64,000 nucleotides of DNA. Source: a bacterium. GTDB lineage: Bacteria; Patescibacteriota; Saccharimonadia; Saccharimonadales; UBA4665. Every line of letters starts with the position of its first letter. The first letter of the stretch is position 1. The notes below the pieces were generated by a model, which saw nothing but the letters and a program-made list of their open reading frames with translations, was not told where the DNA came from and searched no databases. A program made the translations under genes and the position numbers. This document shows positions 1-8,808 of this stretch, one piece after another. The DNA is taken from contig JAJZJS010000001.1 of the NCBI GenBank assembly GCA_021810025.1, positions 90,790 to 154,789 of the forward strand, in the 5' to 3' direction.

Positions 1-177
1 GCTGATTAAGGCCGCTAAAGCAGATCCTCCCATTCCACAAAATACAATATTCGTTATCTTTTGGTTGGTTTTATCTGAAAACTTAAAATCATGTTTTAGT
101 TGCAGAAATTCTTGCCGAGCAATTTCTAAAGTTGCTGCCGGATCTTTTTGATTAATATATTTTAAATCATCAAGCAT
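1..177 (-). CDS. Bifunctional phosphoglucose/phosphomannose isomerase, N-terminal part
   Basis: The first 59 codons of a gene that runs off the left edge, so its 3' part is missing. The visible protein starts MLDDLKYINQKD and reaches a GMGGSA motif at about residues 48-53. That motif opens the first SIS domain of the Pgi/Pmi family, which interconverts glucose-6-P or mannose-6-P with fructose-6-P in the cytoplasm. The long helix before the motif is usual for the family. Only the start of the first SIS domain is visible, so the assignment rests on this motif and the N-terminal pattern. It is divergent from the next gene, which lies 87 bases away. Confidence 0.7.
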   Translation of the reverse strand, partial: MLDDLKYINQKDPAATLEIARQEFLQLKHDFKFSDKTNQKITNIVFCGMGGSALAALIS

Positions 178-264
178 ACTTAACTATTATAGCCTAAATA
201 GGCTATAACTTTTAAAAAAGATTTTATATACTAAGTTTAGAAATAAGTTAATAAAGGTGGGAAG

Positions 265-711
265 ATGCAAAATCAATTTAACAACAACCAAGCTCAAGTT
301 AATGGATTAGGTGTACCTCCAGCTATGGTAAATACCCAGAATCAAACTTCTCAAGACTCTTTTAGTCCGAGTGACACTTTTGCTCAAGACACAACACCAA
401 CTACTTCCAATTCTTATAGCTCGAATTTATCGGACGGCACAATTAGCAACCCCAATCTAACCGACCTTAACCTGATTAAACAAGAAGCTCTTAATAAACT
501 TCAACCCTTAATAAACGATCTGGATCTAGATCCGGACGAAAAGTTTAAAACCTTAATGATGATGATCCAGGCTAGTGACAATAAAAATTTAATATCTGAC
601 GCCTATCAGCAAATTGACCAAATTAAAGAGCCCAAGCAAAAAGCTCAGGCTCTACTCGATATAGTCAATGAGATTAACTATTTTAATCATATTGAATCTC
701 AAACCGACTAG
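265..711 (+). CDS. Conserved hypothetical protein, disordered N-terminus and helical C-terminus
   Basis: 148 residues. The first 65 or so are rich in Gln, Asn, Ser and Thr and look disordered. Residues from about 66 onward form a charged helical region with the phrases DEKFKTLMMMIQASDN and KAQALLDIVNEINYF. No signal peptide or membrane segment is visible, and no catalytic motif is recognised. The start is supported by a GGTGGG ribosome site 6 bases before the ATG and a TATACT -10 hexamer at 227-232. It converges on groEL with one base between the two stop codons, so it is not part of the heat-shock operon. Function unknown. Confidence 0.75.
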   Translation: MQNQFNNNQAQVNGLGVPPAMVNTQNQTSQDSFSPSDTFAQDTTPTTSNSYSSNLSDGTISNPNLTDLNLIKQEALNKLQPLINDLDLDPDEKFKTLMMMIQASDNKNLISDAYQQIDQIKEPKQKAQALLDIVNEINYFNHIESQTD

Positions 712-712
712 A

Positions 713-2353
713 CTACATCATTCCACCCATACCTCCACTCATATCAGGAGCAGATTTTTCCTCTTTAGGAATTTCTACTATTAAAGCTCCCATTGTGCTG
801 GCTGTAGCTGCAATTGAGACTGCATTTAAAAGAGCCTCTTTAGTAACTCTAGTTGGGTCAATAATGCCCTTTGATTTAAGGTCAATTAATTGAGACGGGT
901 TCAGAACGTCTATACCTTGACCATTTTTGGCTTCACGAACCTTAGGTAACCATTCATCAGCATTCAAACCCGCATTGGTTAAAAGAATCCGAAATGGTTG
1001 CTCAAGAGCGTTTTGCAAGATCTTAGCTCCAATCGACACAGAATCGCTACCACTAATCTTAATTGTAGATGCTAGATTAATCAATGTTACGCCACCGCCC
1101 GGAACAATACCTTCATCTAAGGCTGCTTTAACAGCCGCTACGGCATCATCAACACGATATTTCTTCTCTTCTATTTCTGTTTCTGTAGCTCCGCCAACCT
1201 TAATCACAGCTACTTTTCCAGAAAGAGCAGCTCTTCTAGCTTCTAGATTTTCCTTGTCGTAATCGCTACTTGTTTGATCAATCTGAGATTGAATTTGATC
1301 AATACGAGCCTTAACTTCACTGACGCTACCGTTGCCCTCGATAATGGTCGTTTCGTCTTTACCAACAATAATCTTACGGGCACTACCAACAACATTTAGG
1401 TCAACATTTTCAAATGTCATTCCACGGTCTTCGGCAATAACTTCAGCGCCGGTTAGAATAGCAATGTCATTTAAAATATCCTTGCGTTGGTCTCCAAATT
1501 TTGGAGCCTTAATTGCAACAGTATTAAAAACACCTTTTAGTCGATTTAATACAAGAGTTGTTAATGCATCTCCTTCAACGTCTTCGGCAATTAAAACAAG
1601 ATCCTTTTTGCCAGCTGCAGCTAGTTTTTCTAATAAAGGAAGAAACTCTTGGATCGATGTAATTTTTTTATCGGTAACTATTATGGCTGGTTTTTCATAA
1701 ACAGCCTCCATTCGAGCCGTATCAGTAACCATGTAGGCACTAATAAACCCTCGATCGAAAGTAAAACCTTCCACCACTTCACTTTCCAGGGCAAGCCCCT
1801 GCCCTTCCTCAACAGTTACTACGCCTTCCTTTCCAATTTTAGAAATAACATCAGCTATTAGATCACCAATGGCTTGATCTCCAGCCGATATAGTAGCGAC
1901 TTCAGCAACACGTTTATGATTGCCCTGAATATCTTCTGTTAACTTACCAAGATTTTTAACCACGTCACCAGCGGCTGACTCCAATCCTTTTCGAAGTAAC
2001 ATCGGGTTATGACCAGCTGCAATCAATTTATTGGCTTCGTTTAGAATATGATAGGTTAAAACAGTAACGGTTGTTGTGCCGTCACCAGCTACGTCATTCA
2101 TCTTCGATGCTGCTTGCTTAATAAGTTCAGCACCAACTTTATAGCCAAGAGTTTCGTCATCGGTGTCGGGAAGATCAAGACCCTTTGCCACCGTAACGCC
2201 ATCGTGAGTCACAGTCGGATTCCCGTAAGATTTACTTATAACAACATTGCGACCTTTTGGACCCATAGTTGTTTTAACGGCGTTATATAAAACTTCGGCT
2301 CCAGCTAAAACTCGTTTTCGAGCATCTTCATCATAAAATATCTTTTTGGCCAT
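713..2353 (-). CDS. groL: Chaperonin GroEL (Hsp60)
   Basis: 546 residues, the usual length. The protein is the large subunit of the double-ring ATP-dependent folding chamber in the cytoplasm. Visible family marks are the nucleotide-binding stretch TTMGPKGRNV near the N-terminus, GDGTTTVTVL near residue 90, and a Gly/Met-rich tail GGMGGMM. The start has a strong ribosome site (AAAGGAGG) in the 14-base gap after groES, so the two are co-transcribed. Regulation is expected to come from the CIRCE operators upstream of groES. Confidence 0.98.
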   Translation of the reverse strand: MAKKIFYDEDARKRVLAGAEVLYNAVKTTMGPKGRNVVISKSYGNPTVTHDGVTVAKGLDLPDTDDETLGYKVGAELIKQAASKMNDVAGDGTTTVTVLTYHILNEANKLIAAGHNPMLLRKGLESAAGDVVKNLGKLTEDIQGNHKRVAEVATISAGDQAIGDLIADVISKIGKEGVVTVEEGQGLALESEVVEGFTFDRGFISAYMVTDTARMEAVYEKPAIIVTDKKITSIQEFLPLLEKLAAAGKKDLVLIAEDVEGDALTTLVLNRLKGVFNTVAIKAPKFGDQRKDILNDIAILTGAEVIAEDRGMTFENVDLNVVGSARKIIVGKDETTIIEGNGSVSEVKARIDQIQSQIDQTSSDYDKENLEARRAALSGKVAVIKVGGATETEIEEKKYRVDDAVAAVKAALDEGIVPGGGVTLINLASTIKISGSDSVSIGAKILQNALEQPFRILLTNAGLNADEWLPKVREAKNGQGIDVLNPSQLIDLKSKGIIDPTRVTKEALLNAVSIAATASTMGALIVEIPKEEKSAPDMSGGMGGMM

Positions 2354-2367
2354 TTCTCCTCCTTTAA

Positions 2368-2637
2368 CTAATTCTTAACAATTGCTAAAACGTCTTCTTC
2401 TTTGACCAAGATATACTCTTCTTGGTCAATCTTAATTTCGTTTGTACTGTAACTTTTATAAACAATTTTATCGCCAACTTTAAGGTCATGAACATTCTTT
2501 CCAATGGCAATAATCTTAGCCGTTTTAGGTTTTTCAGTTGCTCCTTCTGGCAGATAAATTCCACTCTTTGTTACTGATTGAGCTTCTTCGCTTTGAGCCA
2601 CAACGTAGTCGGCTAAGGGCTGTATTTTTAAACTCAT
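2368..2637 (-). CDS. groS: Co-chaperonin GroES
   Basis: 89 residues, slightly shorter than the usual 94-97. It forms the heptameric lid of the GroEL chamber. The conserved LADYVVAQ opening (usual form PLxDRVxV), the GIYLPEGA region of the mobile loop and the GDKIVYK core strand are all present. The usual Arg of the DRV motif is replaced here (ADYV). A good AGGAG ribosome site precedes the ATG. It is the first gene of the operon, directly downstream of two CIRCE operators and a sigma-70-type promoter. Confidence 0.96.
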   Translation of the reverse strand: MSLKIQPLADYVVAQSEEAQSVTKSGIYLPEGATEKPKTAKIIAIGKNVHDLKVGDKIVYKSYSTNEIKIDQEEYILVKEEDVLAIVKN

Positions 2638-2667
2638 AACTTCTCCTTTCTTAACTTAATTCATATG

Positions 2668-2694
2668 TTAGCACTATCATTATTTGAGTGCTAA
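2668..2694 (-). promoter_or_regulatory. CIRCE operator 1 (HrcA site), groES-proximal
   Basis: Inverted repeat with arms TTAGCACTA and GAGTGCTAA separated by 9 bases. The consensus is TTAGCACTC-N9-GAGTGCTAA, so only one position differs. CIRCE is the binding site of the HrcA heat-shock repressor. This copy lies in the 5' leader region of groES. No hrcA gene is in the window. Confidence 0.93.
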
Positions 2695-2697
2695 CTG

Positions 2698-2724
2698 TCA
2701 GCACTCAATATATATGACTGCTAA
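2698..2724 (-). promoter_or_regulatory. CIRCE operator 2, overlapping the groES promoter
   Basis: A second, weaker inverted repeat 3 bases from the first: arms TCAGCACTC and GACTGCTAA around a 9-base spacer. Two positions differ from the consensus. Its AT-rich spacer contains the predicted -10 hexamer, so a repressor bound here would block RNA polymerase directly. Confidence 0.82.
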
Positions 2725-2736
2725 TTTAACTGTCAA
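2707..2736 (-). promoter_or_regulatory. groES-groEL promoter
   Basis: On the minus strand a perfect -35 TTGACA (2736-2731) is followed by an 18-base spacer and TATATT (2712-2707). This is one of the best -35/-10 pairs in the window. The -10 is inside the second CIRCE operator. Confidence 0.8.
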
Positions 2737-2779
2737 GAGTCTTTTACTTAAAGATATAGACCTTAGGCTTAAGATTTAA

Positions 2780-2785
2780 TATAAT
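2780..2785 (+). promoter_or_regulatory. -10 hexamer of the amidinotransferase gene
   Basis: Perfect TATAAT, with the ATG 9 bases downstream. Transcription should start about 2-3 bases before the start codon. Confidence 0.6.
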
Positions 2786-2794
2786 GCGTGGGAT

Positions 2795-3682
2795 ATGAAT
2801 CTTATTAATACAAAAGTTTTAATGTCTGGTGCCGAGTTTTATAATAATGAGCAAGCAATTAATGCTTTAATGAACGCCAAAGATATTGTAAATCGACAAA
2901 AAGCCTGCGAAGAGCATCAAGTTATTTGTGATACGTTACGGTCTATTGGTATAGAGGTTATTAAGGTGAAAGCACCAGAAAACTGTCAGGATGGCGTTTA
3001 TACCGCCAATTGGGGATTAGTAATCAACGGCACAGTCATCCCTTCCATTTTACCCAACATTAGACAACCCGAGGAACCTTATGCTCTTCAAGTTTTTAAA
3101 AATCTTGGGCTAAAAATTAAAGAATTACCCCAAGAAGTTAGCGCATTTAGTGGCCAGGGAGATTGTTTGGTCTGTGATGATTATATTTTCTGCCAATCTC
3201 CCTATCGTACCGACCGAAAGGCCCATAATTACTTACGACAATTTTTCCCCAATAAAACTGTTGTTAGTCTTCAAACTAAACCAAAACGTTGGTTTAAATT
3301 TGGTCCTCCCAAAAAAAATAAGATTACTGGCTGGGTTGATAGTCCTAGCTACGATTTAGATCTTGCCCTAGCCGTTATTAGACCCGGGAATGCAACCGAG
3401 CCTCCCCTTATTGCATACTGTCCATCTCTTTTCATAAGAAAAAGTAGAAGGATTCTAAATAGCCTAACTAACTTCCAAAAAATTAAAGTTAGTCATAAGG
3501 AAGCGATTAAAGATTATGCCTTAAATTTAGTATCAACAGGAAAAAAGGTTGTAATTAATTCGGGTACGATTCACTTTAAGTCAGAACTAGAAAAACAAAA
3601 ACTAGAAGTAATAGAATTGAATCTACCTGAACTTAAAAAAGGTGGTGGCTCGATTCGATGCTGTAGTCTAAGCCTAACTTAA
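2795..3682 (+). CDS. Amidinotransferase-family protein (DDAH / arginine deiminase-like)
   Basis: 295 residues with the five-bladed pentein fold signature. It has the substrate-binding phrase FSGQGDCLV in the middle and a C-terminal GGGSIRCCSL, where the first Cys (about residue 289) sits at the nucleophile position of dimethylarginine dimethylaminohydrolases and arginine deiminases. A His follows SGTI about 30 residues earlier, as expected for the catalytic dyad. The enzymes hydrolyse or transfer guanidino groups of arginine derivatives, but the exact substrate cannot be read from the sequence. A TATAAT at 2780-2785 ends 9 bases before the ATG and there is no ribosome site, so the mRNA is probably near-leaderless. 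The 3' end overlaps the convergent MurE-like gene by 9 bases. Confidence 0.8.
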   Translation: MNLINTKVLMSGAEFYNNEQAINALMNAKDIVNRQKACEEHQVICDTLRSIGIEVIKVKAPENCQDGVYTANWGLVINGTVIPSILPNIRQPEEPYALQVFKNLGLKIKELPQEVSAFSGQGDCLVCDDYIFCQSPYRTDRKAHNYLRQFFPNKTVVSLQTKPKRWFKFGPPKKNKITGWVDSPSYDLDLALAVIRPGNATEPPLIAYCPSLFIRKSRRILNSLTNFQKIKVSHKEAIKDYALNLVSTGKKVVINSGTIHFKSELEKQKLEVIELNLPELKKGGGSIRCCSLSLT

Positions 3683-4981
3683 ACTTAGGTGTTCCTTAAG
3701 AGCTTTAGTGGCCTCTTTAATCTCGTTCCAGGGGTGTTCACCGTCGGCATGTTCAATGGTCTTTTCATGCCCCTTCCCCAACAATAAAACAAGGTCACCT
3801 TTTTTAGCCTGACTGATAGCAAATCGAATGGCAGCAGAGCGATCATGAACCATAAATAAATCCTGGTCTAAATGTTTACCAGCCCGATACACACCTTCGG
3901 CGATATTATCCATAATTTTTTGTCCGTCCTCAAGACGATCGTCCTCTTCGCATAAAACAATTATATTGGCATACTTCCCCGCCAATTCTCCTTGGAGAGG
4001 TCTTTTTGCCAAGTCTCCGCCACCCAATGAACCAAACAAAACAATTACCCTTTTATATTTAAATTCTTTAAGGTCTTTAAATAATTTTTCAAAACTATCA
4101 GGAGAATGAGCATAGTCTACTATCAAATCAAAACTTTGCCCCAAATCGATTTTAGTCATTCGACCCTCAACGCTCTTAAGGGCCCCTATTCCTTGCTCAA
4201 TCTGTGATTTAGTTAAACCCAACGCCTCTCCTACCCCTATCGCAGCCAAACTATTGGATACATTGAAGCTACCAGGAATATAACAGGTAATATGATAATG
4301 TTCTTTTTTTGTTTGGACATCAAACTGCGATAGATCATTTTTGAGGTTTATGTTGGTAGCCATAATGTCACCCTTAGTTAAACTATAAGTAACGACATGT
4401 TTTGAGGCGGCCTTAAAATAAGAAGCGTTCGGATCATCGGCGTTGATAATTCCAGTTTGTAGTCCATATCGATTCCTAGAGGTCATTTTAAACATTTTAA
4501 CTTTAGCCTCTCGATATCTTTCCATAGTTCCGTGATAGGATAAATGTTCATGAGTTAAATTAGTCATGACGGCCAGATAGTAGGGAACACCCCAAACTCT
4601 ATTTTGAGCTAAGGCATGCGAAGTTGTTTCTAGGATAAGAAAATCCATTTTGTGTTTTTTCATTGCAGTAATTCTTTTTAATAAGACTGGAACCGAAACA
4701 GTGGTCATATGATGTTTTTGGGGCTTAATATCTTCACCAACTCCCCATGCAACAGTAGTCATTAAGCCACAAGTATATCCAGCATCCTGAAGCATGCGAT
4801 GAATTAGATAACAGGTTGTAGTCTTACCGTTTGTACCTGTAACACCGATTACTTTCAATCCTCTTAAGGGAAATTTATAAACTGCATTGAATAAAATTGC
4901 TTCTGTTAAGTGCCCGTAGGGCTCAATCTTTCTAAAAACTTCGTTAGGAATTAATTTTTTAACAATTTTTCTAGTATTCAT
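3674..4981 (-). CDS. murE: MurE-like UDP-N-acetylmuramyl-peptide ligase
   Basis: 435 residues from the chosen start. Mur ligases add an amino acid to the peptidoglycan precursor with ATP. Visible marks are the P-loop GTNGKTTT (49-56), the ETTSHAL motif (118-124), NLTHEHLSYHGT (141-152), DYAHSPDS (289-296) and the MurE-typical LGKGHE (401-406). The protein lacks the DNPR signature that selects diaminopimelate. At that place it reads CEEDDRLED (344-352), so the added residue is uncertain. An upstream Met in frame (5182) would overlap tsaD by about 100 bases and add 67 residues unlike the family, so the start at 4981 is preferred. A TATAAT at 5006-5001 supports it. There is no clear ribosome site. 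Confidence 0.88.
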   Translation of the reverse strand: MNTRKIVKKLIPNEVFRKIEPYGHLTEAILFNAVYKFPLRGLKVIGVTGTNGKTTTCYLIHRMLQDAGYTCGLMTTVAWGVGEDIKPQKHHMTTVSVPVLLKRITAMKKHKMDFLILETTSHALAQNRVWGVPYYLAVMTNLTHEHLSYHGTMERYREAKVKMFKMTSRNRYGLQTGIINADDPNASYFKAASKHVVTYSLTKGDIMATNINLKNDLSQFDVQTKKEHYHITCYIPGSFNVSNSLAAIGVGEALGLTKSQIEQGIGALKSVEGRMTKIDLGQSFDLIVDYAHSPDSFEKLFKDLKEFKYKRVIVLFGSLGGGDLAKRPLQGELAGKYANIIVLCEEDDRLEDGQKIMDNIAEGVYRAGKHLDQDLFMVHDRSAAIRFAISQAKKGDLVLLLGKGHEKTIEHADGEHPWNEIKEATKALKEHLSLS

Positions 4982-5084
4982 AATGATTAGATTTACATAA
5001 ATTATACTTTTTTTAATGGTTTTTAAAAAATTATTTCGAATCGCCTCGAATATCGTTACAATATGGAAGTAATCAAGGAAAACT

Positions 5085-6140
5085 ATGATAACTTTAGGTA
5101 TTGAGTCTAGTTGCGACGAAACTGCAATTGGAATCGTTTCAGAAGGAAAACATCTAATTGTTAATAATATTCTCAGTAGCATGAATCTTCACGCTCTTTA
5201 CGGAGGAGTCGTACCAGAGATAGCAGCTCGAAGTCATATTGAGGCAATAATACTGCTTATTGAAAGCTCTTTGTCAGACGCAAAATTAACTTGGAATGAA
5301 ATAGATAGCATTAATGTAACGAATGGGGCAGGGCTTAGCGGAAGCCTTTTAATAGGAGTAATGACAGCTAAGACCCTCGCACTAACGCTGCAAAAACCCC
5401 TCTATAGCATTAATCACGTCATGAGTCATGTATTTGCTAACTTTTTAACCTCGACTTCGTTATCGGGTTATAAAATGCCATCAAAACCTCCTCGGTTTCC
5501 TTTCTTAGCAATAATTGTATCGGGGGGCCATAGTCAATTGGTTATATTCAGAGACTACCTTGATTATGAAGTATTGGGTAAAACCCTTGATGATGCTATT
5601 GGCGAGGCTTTTGATAAAGTCGCCAAAATGTTAGGACTAAAGTATCCAGGTGGAGTGGAAGTCTCTAAATTAGCCTTAAAGGGCAACAAAAACGCCTTCA
5701 GTTTTCCGGTAGCAAAAGTTAATGGCTATGACTTTAGCTTTTCTGGCCTAAAAACAGCCGTTTTAAGACAAGCTCAAAAGATAATAGGTGAAGATTACCA
5801 ATTTCCGTCAATAAAGCTTTCTGAGCGGCTCTCTGAGTCTCAGAAAGCCGATTTAGCGGCTAGTTTTGAGTATTGGGCAATTGAAACCATTATCCGAAAG
5901 GTCAAACTAGCCATACTTGAATATAATCCTAAGAATATTGTCGTAGCTGGAGGTGTCGCCGCTAATTTTGAATTACGTTCGAGATTAAGCTCACTAGCGT
6001 CAAATATTGAGTTTCCAGATCCTAAATTATGTACAGACAACGGAGCAATGGTCGCAACTCTAGGATATTATCTAGCATCAAACAGTGCTCCTTCCGCTAA
6101 TCCCTTAACTTTAAATATTAACCCAAATCTAAAAATGTGA
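5085..6140 (+). CDS. tsaD: tRNA N6-adenosine threonylcarbamoyltransferase TsaD
   Basis: 351 residues. TsaD transfers the threonylcarbamoyl group to A37 of tRNAs that read ANN codons. Features are LGIESSCDETA at the N-terminus, the metal-binding histidines in NHVMSHV, SGGHSQLV in the ATPase fold, LKYPGG, and the C-terminal VVAGGVAAN and DNGAM motifs. The start has an AAGGAA ribosome site 6 bases upstream and a TACAAT hexamer at about 5058-5063. It is divergent from the MurE-like gene across about 100 bases and is followed by valS after 49 bases. Confidence 0.96.
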   Translation: MITLGIESSCDETAIGIVSEGKHLIVNNILSSMNLHALYGGVVPEIAARSHIEAIILLIESSLSDAKLTWNEIDSINVTNGAGLSGSLLIGVMTAKTLALTLQKPLYSINHVMSHVFANFLTSTSLSGYKMPSKPPRFPFLAIIVSGGHSQLVIFRDYLDYEVLGKTLDDAIGEAFDKVAKMLGLKYPGGVEVSKLALKGNKNAFSFPVAKVNGYDFSFSGLKTAVLRQAQKIIGEDYQFPSIKLSERLSESQKADLAASFEYWAIETIIRKVKLAILEYNPKNIVVAGGVAANFELRSRLSSLASNIEFPDPKLCTDNGAMVATLGYYLASNSAPSANPLTLNINPNLKM

Positions 6141-6189
6141 ACTTCCTAATGTATGCTCCAAAAAAGTTATTTGATATGATACGAATACT

Positions 6190-8808
6190 ATGAAGCTAAA
6201 ACCCGTCTATATTGCTCGTGATTACGAGCAGAAAATATATGAGGCATGGCAAGAAAATAAAATTTTTCAAGCTAACCCTAACTCACCTCAAGAGCATTAT
6301 TCTATAAGTATGCCTCCGCCCAACGAGACTGGGATTCTCCATATCGGTCACGCTCTTTTTATAACACTTCAAGACATCTTGGCTCGTCATGCAAGGGCTA
6401 AGGGATATGATGTTTTATGGCTTCCAGGAACAGATCATGCCGCCTTGTCAACGAATGCAATCATTGAGAAAAAACTAGCCGAAGAGGGAACTAATAAAAA
6501 TCAAATTGGGCGAGCCAAATTTCTAGAAATAACACGAGAATATGTTGCAAGTAGTCGCAACACCATTAACGCTCAAATTAAGGCCATGGGAGCAAGTGTC
6601 GATTGGAGTCGAACTCGTTACACGCTTGACGATACTCTAAATCGTTGCGTGAAAGAAGTTTTCGTTAAAATGTATAATGACGGATTAATATATCGGGGCA
6701 ATAGAATTGTTAACTGGGACCCTGCGTTACAAACCAATATTTCTGACGACGAGATTGAATATATCGAAGAAGATGCCAAATTATATCGTTTTAAATTTGG
6801 CCCTTTCGAAATTAGTACAGCTCGGCCTGAAACAAAGTTTGCGGATAAATACGTTGTTATTAACCCTCACGACAAACGTTATTTAAAATATAAACACCTC
6901 GATCAATTTAAAGCGGAGTGGATTAATGGAACAATTACCGCTACGGTGATAAAAGATGAGGCAGTTGACCCAAGCTTTGGAACTGGTGTAATGACGATTA
7001 CGCCCTGGCATAGTTTGGTAGATTTCGAGATAGCCCAGCGCCACAACCTAGAAGGACAGCAGATCATAGGATTCGATGGCCGTTTATTGCCTATAGCTGG
7101 AGAATTTGAAGGAATGACTATTGAAGAGGCTCGTAATAAAATCGTCCAAAAATTAGACAAAAAGGGATTATTAATAGATATTGATCACAATTATCGCCAC
7201 AGCATAGCTATTAATTCGAGAGGCAAGGGGATTATTGAACCTCAAATAAGACTTCAGTGGTTTATAGATGTGAATAAGCGTAAGATTGATTGGAAAAACA
7301 AGAAAATGTCGTTCAAAGAAATCCTGCAAGAGGTGATCAAAAACAACGAAATTAAACTCTACCCAAAGAATTTCGAAAAAGTTTATTTTCACTGGATCGA
7401 TAACCTCCGTGACTGGTGCATCAGTCGTCAAATCTGGTGGGGTCATCAAATTCCGGCTTGGTATCTTAATAATGGAGACAAGACAGAAGTCTACGTTGGC
7501 CTTCAGCCACCCCAGGGAAAAGGGTGGGAACAAGACCCAGATACACTAGATACCTGGTTTAGTTCTAGTCTCTGGACATGGAGCACTTTAATCGATCCTA
7601 ATTTAGCTCGAGATCAAAATTTAACGTTATCAGACCTTTTGGCTAAAAGTATTGATTTTCAAACATATCATCCTACTAATGTTCTTGAGACCGGTTGGGA
7701 TATTTTGTTTTTCTGGGTAGCTCGAATGATTATGTCGACTATTTATATAACTAAGCAAATTCCGTTTAAGGATATTTATCTTCATGGCCTAGTACGAACG
7801 GAAAGTGGCAAGAAAATGAGCAAATCCGACCCTGATTCAATAATTGACCCCATTAAGATAATAGATCAATACGGAACAGATGCCTTACGACTCGCCTTAA
7901 TTCAAGATATGGCTCCTGGAAAAGACGAGATATTAGGAAGAAGCAAGATTATAACTAATCGTAATTTTTGCAATAAGCTCTGGAACGTTGCTCGTTTTAT
8001 TCAAAACAAGATAAAAGATAGTCCTGTCTCAAATGATAGCCTGAACCTAAAATATGATGCCGATCATTGGATTATTCGAGAATTAACCAAGACAAAAGAA
8101 AAATATATTAAAGCTCTCGACACTTATCATTTTAGCGACGCCTACCGCCATATATATAGATTTTTAAATGACAAGCTAGCAGATTGGTATATTGAAAGTT
8201 CCAAAACAAACTCAAACTCAAACCTTTTGAAATATTGCCTTGAAGAAACTTTAATCCTCTCTCATCCAATTGCTCCATTTGTCACAGAGGCTATTTGGGG
8301 CACAGAAGAGCATTCCAAGAATGGATTATTGGCAACCCAAGGATATGAGAATATTGTTAATTATAACCAACAGAAGGCCCAGCATTTTGACGATATCATG
8401 GTTATAGTAAGCGAAGTTCGACAACTCATCAAAAATCTAGAAACAACGAACCTAAATCTTTCCACAAAATCAGACTTTATTTTAACCAACACAAAACTCA
8501 TCAAAAATTTGAGCGGTGTTAACGAAATTAAAAATGACTCAAGACCAACACCCTTTAAGCTTAAAAATTCAAAACACACAATATATATAAATATTGCTAC
8601 GAGTTTAGTTAGGGCCTACCAAGTTAAGTTAAAAAATAGTCTAGCCAACCAAGAACAAATAGCCAAAAATCTTAAGAATCGACTTGAGAATCAGGACTAT
8701 CTTAAAAAGGCTCCTCAAGAACTAGTTAATCAAACCAAGTCTCAACTCCAGCTAGCCTTAGATAAAATGCAGAATATTCAAGACGAATTAAATATTTTTG
8801 TTTACTAG
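6190..8808 (+). CDS. valS: Valyl-tRNA synthetase
   Basis: 872 residues, a usual size for ValRS. The order is a class I catalytic domain with PPPNETGILHIGHAL (HIGH motif, near residue 50), an editing domain (about 195-340) containing STARPETKFAD, a catalytic second half with the ValRS-typical LDTWFSSSLW, the KMSKS loop as GKKMSKSDPD (about residue 540), an anticodon-binding helical domain, and a short C-terminal coiled coil. It charges tRNA-Val in the cytoplasm. TATGAT at 6175-6180 lies 9 bases before the ATG and no ribosome site is visible. Its last 4 bases overlap the stop of the convergent XRE-HAD gene. Confidence 0.96.
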   Translation: MKLKPVYIARDYEQKIYEAWQENKIFQANPNSPQEHYSISMPPPNETGILHIGHALFITLQDILARHARAKGYDVLWLPGTDHAALSTNAIIEKKLAEEGTNKNQIGRAKFLEITREYVASSRNTINAQIKAMGASVDWSRTRYTLDDTLNRCVKEVFVKMYNDGLIYRGNRIVNWDPALQTNISDDEIEYIEEDAKLYRFKFGPFEISTARPETKFADKYVVINPHDKRYLKYKHLDQFKAEWINGTITATVIKDEAVDPSFGTGVMTITPWHSLVDFEIAQRHNLEGQQIIGFDGRLLPIAGEFEGMTIEEARNKIVQKLDKKGLLIDIDHNYRHSIAINSRGKGIIEPQIRLQWFIDVNKRKIDWKNKKMSFKEILQEVIKNNEIKLYPKNFEKVYFHWIDNLRDWCISRQIWWGHQIPAWYLNNGDKTEVYVGLQPPQGKGWEQDPDTLDTWFSSSLWTWSTLIDPNLARDQNLTLSDLLAKSIDFQTYHPTNVLETGWDILFFWVARMIMSTIYITKQIPFKDIYLHGLVRTESGKKMSKSDPDSIIDPIKIIDQYGTDALRLALIQDMAPGKDEILGRSKIITNRNFCNKLWNVARFIQNKIKDSPVSNDSLNLKYDADHWIIRELTKTKEKYIKALDTYHFSDAYRHIYRFLNDKLADWYIESSKTNSNSNLLKYCLEETLILSHPIAPFVTEAIWGTEEHSKNGLLATQGYENIVNYNQQKAQHFDDIMVIVSEVRQLIKNLETTNLNLSTKSDFILTNTKLIKNLSGVNEIKNDSRPTPFKLKNSKHTIYINIATSLVRAYQVKLKNSLANQEQIAKNLKNRLENQDYLKKAPQELVNQTKSQLQLALDKMQNIQDELNIFVY

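Noticed and set aside
4982..5182. N-terminal extension of the MurE-like protein
   Set aside because: It would overlap the tsaD start and add residues unlike the Mur ligase N-terminus; the internal ATG at 4981 has a -10 upstream.
6175..6190. T-box leader upstream of valS
   Set aside because: Only 49 bases lie between tsaD and valS and no T-box core sequence or tRNA-like specifier structure is visible.
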